This document shows positions 4,892 through 5,445 of a stretch of DNA of 5,445 nucleotides, piece after piece (the stretch's first letter is position 1; each line of letters opens with the position of its first letter). The DNA is taken from NCBI GenBank assembly GCA_016866895.1, contig VGKX01000077.1:1-5445 (forward strand), given 5' to 3'. The position numbers were made by a program, and so were the translations under genes. The notes below the pieces were generated by a model. The model saw only the letters and a program-made list of their open reading frames with translations. It was not told where the DNA came from and did no database searches. This DNA comes from Candidatus Parvarchaeota archaeon. GTDB lineage: Archaea > Micrarchaeota > Micrarchaeia > Anstonellales > VGKX01.

Positions 4892-5445
4892 ATGCTGGAT
4901 TTGAAAAAAGTAAGGGAAAACCCGCAGGAAATCCGCTCCGGACTGGCAGCACGCAACTACCCTGCCAAGGCCCTTGACGAAGCTCTAGCTTTAGACTGCG
5001 AGTGGAGGAAGCTAAAAACCGATGCTGATTCGCTTAAAGCGCAGAGAAACAAGCTGTCACTTGAGGTATCGGCTGCAAAAAAGGAAGGAGGAAAGGATGT
5101 TGGCCCCCTAATTGCTTCATCGCAGGAAATTTCGGCAAAAATAAAGGGCACTGACGAAGCATGTGATTCAATAGAGCAAAAAATGCGCGACATGCTGTTG
5201 TTCCTGCCAAATACTCCTGACAAGTCCGTGCCGGTAGGCGCAGATGAAACAGCAAACCCCGTTATACGGGAATGGGGGAGGCCTGAAAAAACTGCAAGGG
5301 ATGTTCTTGACCACCATGAGCTTGCACAAAAGCTTGACATTGTGGATTTTGAAAGGGGCGCAAAACTTGCAGGAAGCAGGTTTGTCGTCCTTAAAGGGCT
5401 TGGGGCAAGGCTTGAAAGGGCCATCATCTACTTTATGCTTGAGGA
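4892..5445 (+). CDS. serS: Seryl-tRNA synthetase, N-terminal 184 residues (cut by right edge)
   Basis: This class II aminoacyl-tRNA synthetase activates serine with ATP and charges tRNA-Ser (and tRNA-Sec where present). The visible part is under half of the usual length of about 420-430. It opens with the classic MLDLKKVRENPQEIR. A long antiparallel coiled-coil arm follows (about 27-105), which in this family grips the long variable arm of tRNA-Ser; it includes the turn region KKEGGKDVG (63-71). Then come LPNTPDKSVPVGADE (105-119), the WGRPE element (128-132) and the start of the catalytic domain with DFERGAKLAGSRFVVLKG (152-169). This is the common SerRS type, not the divergent methanogen form. 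ATG 4892 is set by homology; only a weak GGG (4881-4883) precedes it. It follows serA by 112 bases in the same direction, so cotranscription is plausible. Motifs 2 and 3 lie beyond the window. Confidence 0.95.
   Translation, partial: MLDLKKVRENPQEIRSGLAARNYPAKALDEALALDCEWRKLKTDADSLKAQRNKLSLEVSAAKKEGGKDVGPLIASSQEISAKIKGTDEACDSIEQKMRDMLLFLPNTPDKSVPVGADETANPVIREWGRPEKTARDVLDHHELAQKLDIVDFERGAKLAGSRFVVLKGLGARLERAIIYFMLE

Noticed and set aside
4957..5427. Minus-strand open frame of 156 codons opposite serS
   Set aside because: The plus strand encodes a canonical seryl-tRNA synthetase; the antisense product is Ser/Ala/Phe-rich and unrecognisable.

Overview
This window looks archaeal, most likely from a small-genome DPANN-type lineage. 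Three things point that way: promoter-like TATA motifs about 26 bases ahead of probable transcript starts, GGTG-type ribosome binding sites with short spacers, and a gene mix of Cys-rich repeat protein, single-anchor surface protein and short SerA. The lineage call is an inference. No rRNA or other taxonomic marker is present, and the SerRS fragment is too incomplete to place.

Left part (1-951). A possible gene start runs leftward off the window edge (1-73, minus strand). An intergenic region carries a TATA-like box flanked by two CGCCCCAT copies. A rightward Cys-rich gene follows, now split into two overlapping reading frames (158-589 and 568-951). Read together, the halves make a protein of about 264 residues. 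Its middle is a regular 12-residue repeat with columns of cysteines, and adding one base at the junction carries that repeat across without loss of register. No function is known to me for this family.

Middle (1040-2611). A secreted, membrane-anchored protein has its own promoter and ribosome binding site. It has a signal peptide, a compact five-cysteine segment, a long helical/coiled-coil body and a C-terminal transmembrane anchor. It is probably a cell-surface protein.

Right part (2759-5445). Three co-directional genes share a serine theme: a class V PLP aminotransferase of the alanine/serine-glyoxylate type, a short D-3-phosphoglycerate dehydrogenase (SerA without regulatory domains), and seryl-tRNA synthetase (cut by the right edge). 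SerA would oxidise 3-phosphoglycerate, the aminotransferase could aminate the product to phosphoserine, and SerRS uses the final serine. The phosphatase (SerB) is not in the window. Both junctions flanking serA hold short A-rich tandem repeats (13-bp and 14-bp periods). No RNA genes, insertion sequences or CRISPR arrays were seen, and every gene-free stretch is shorter than 160 bases.
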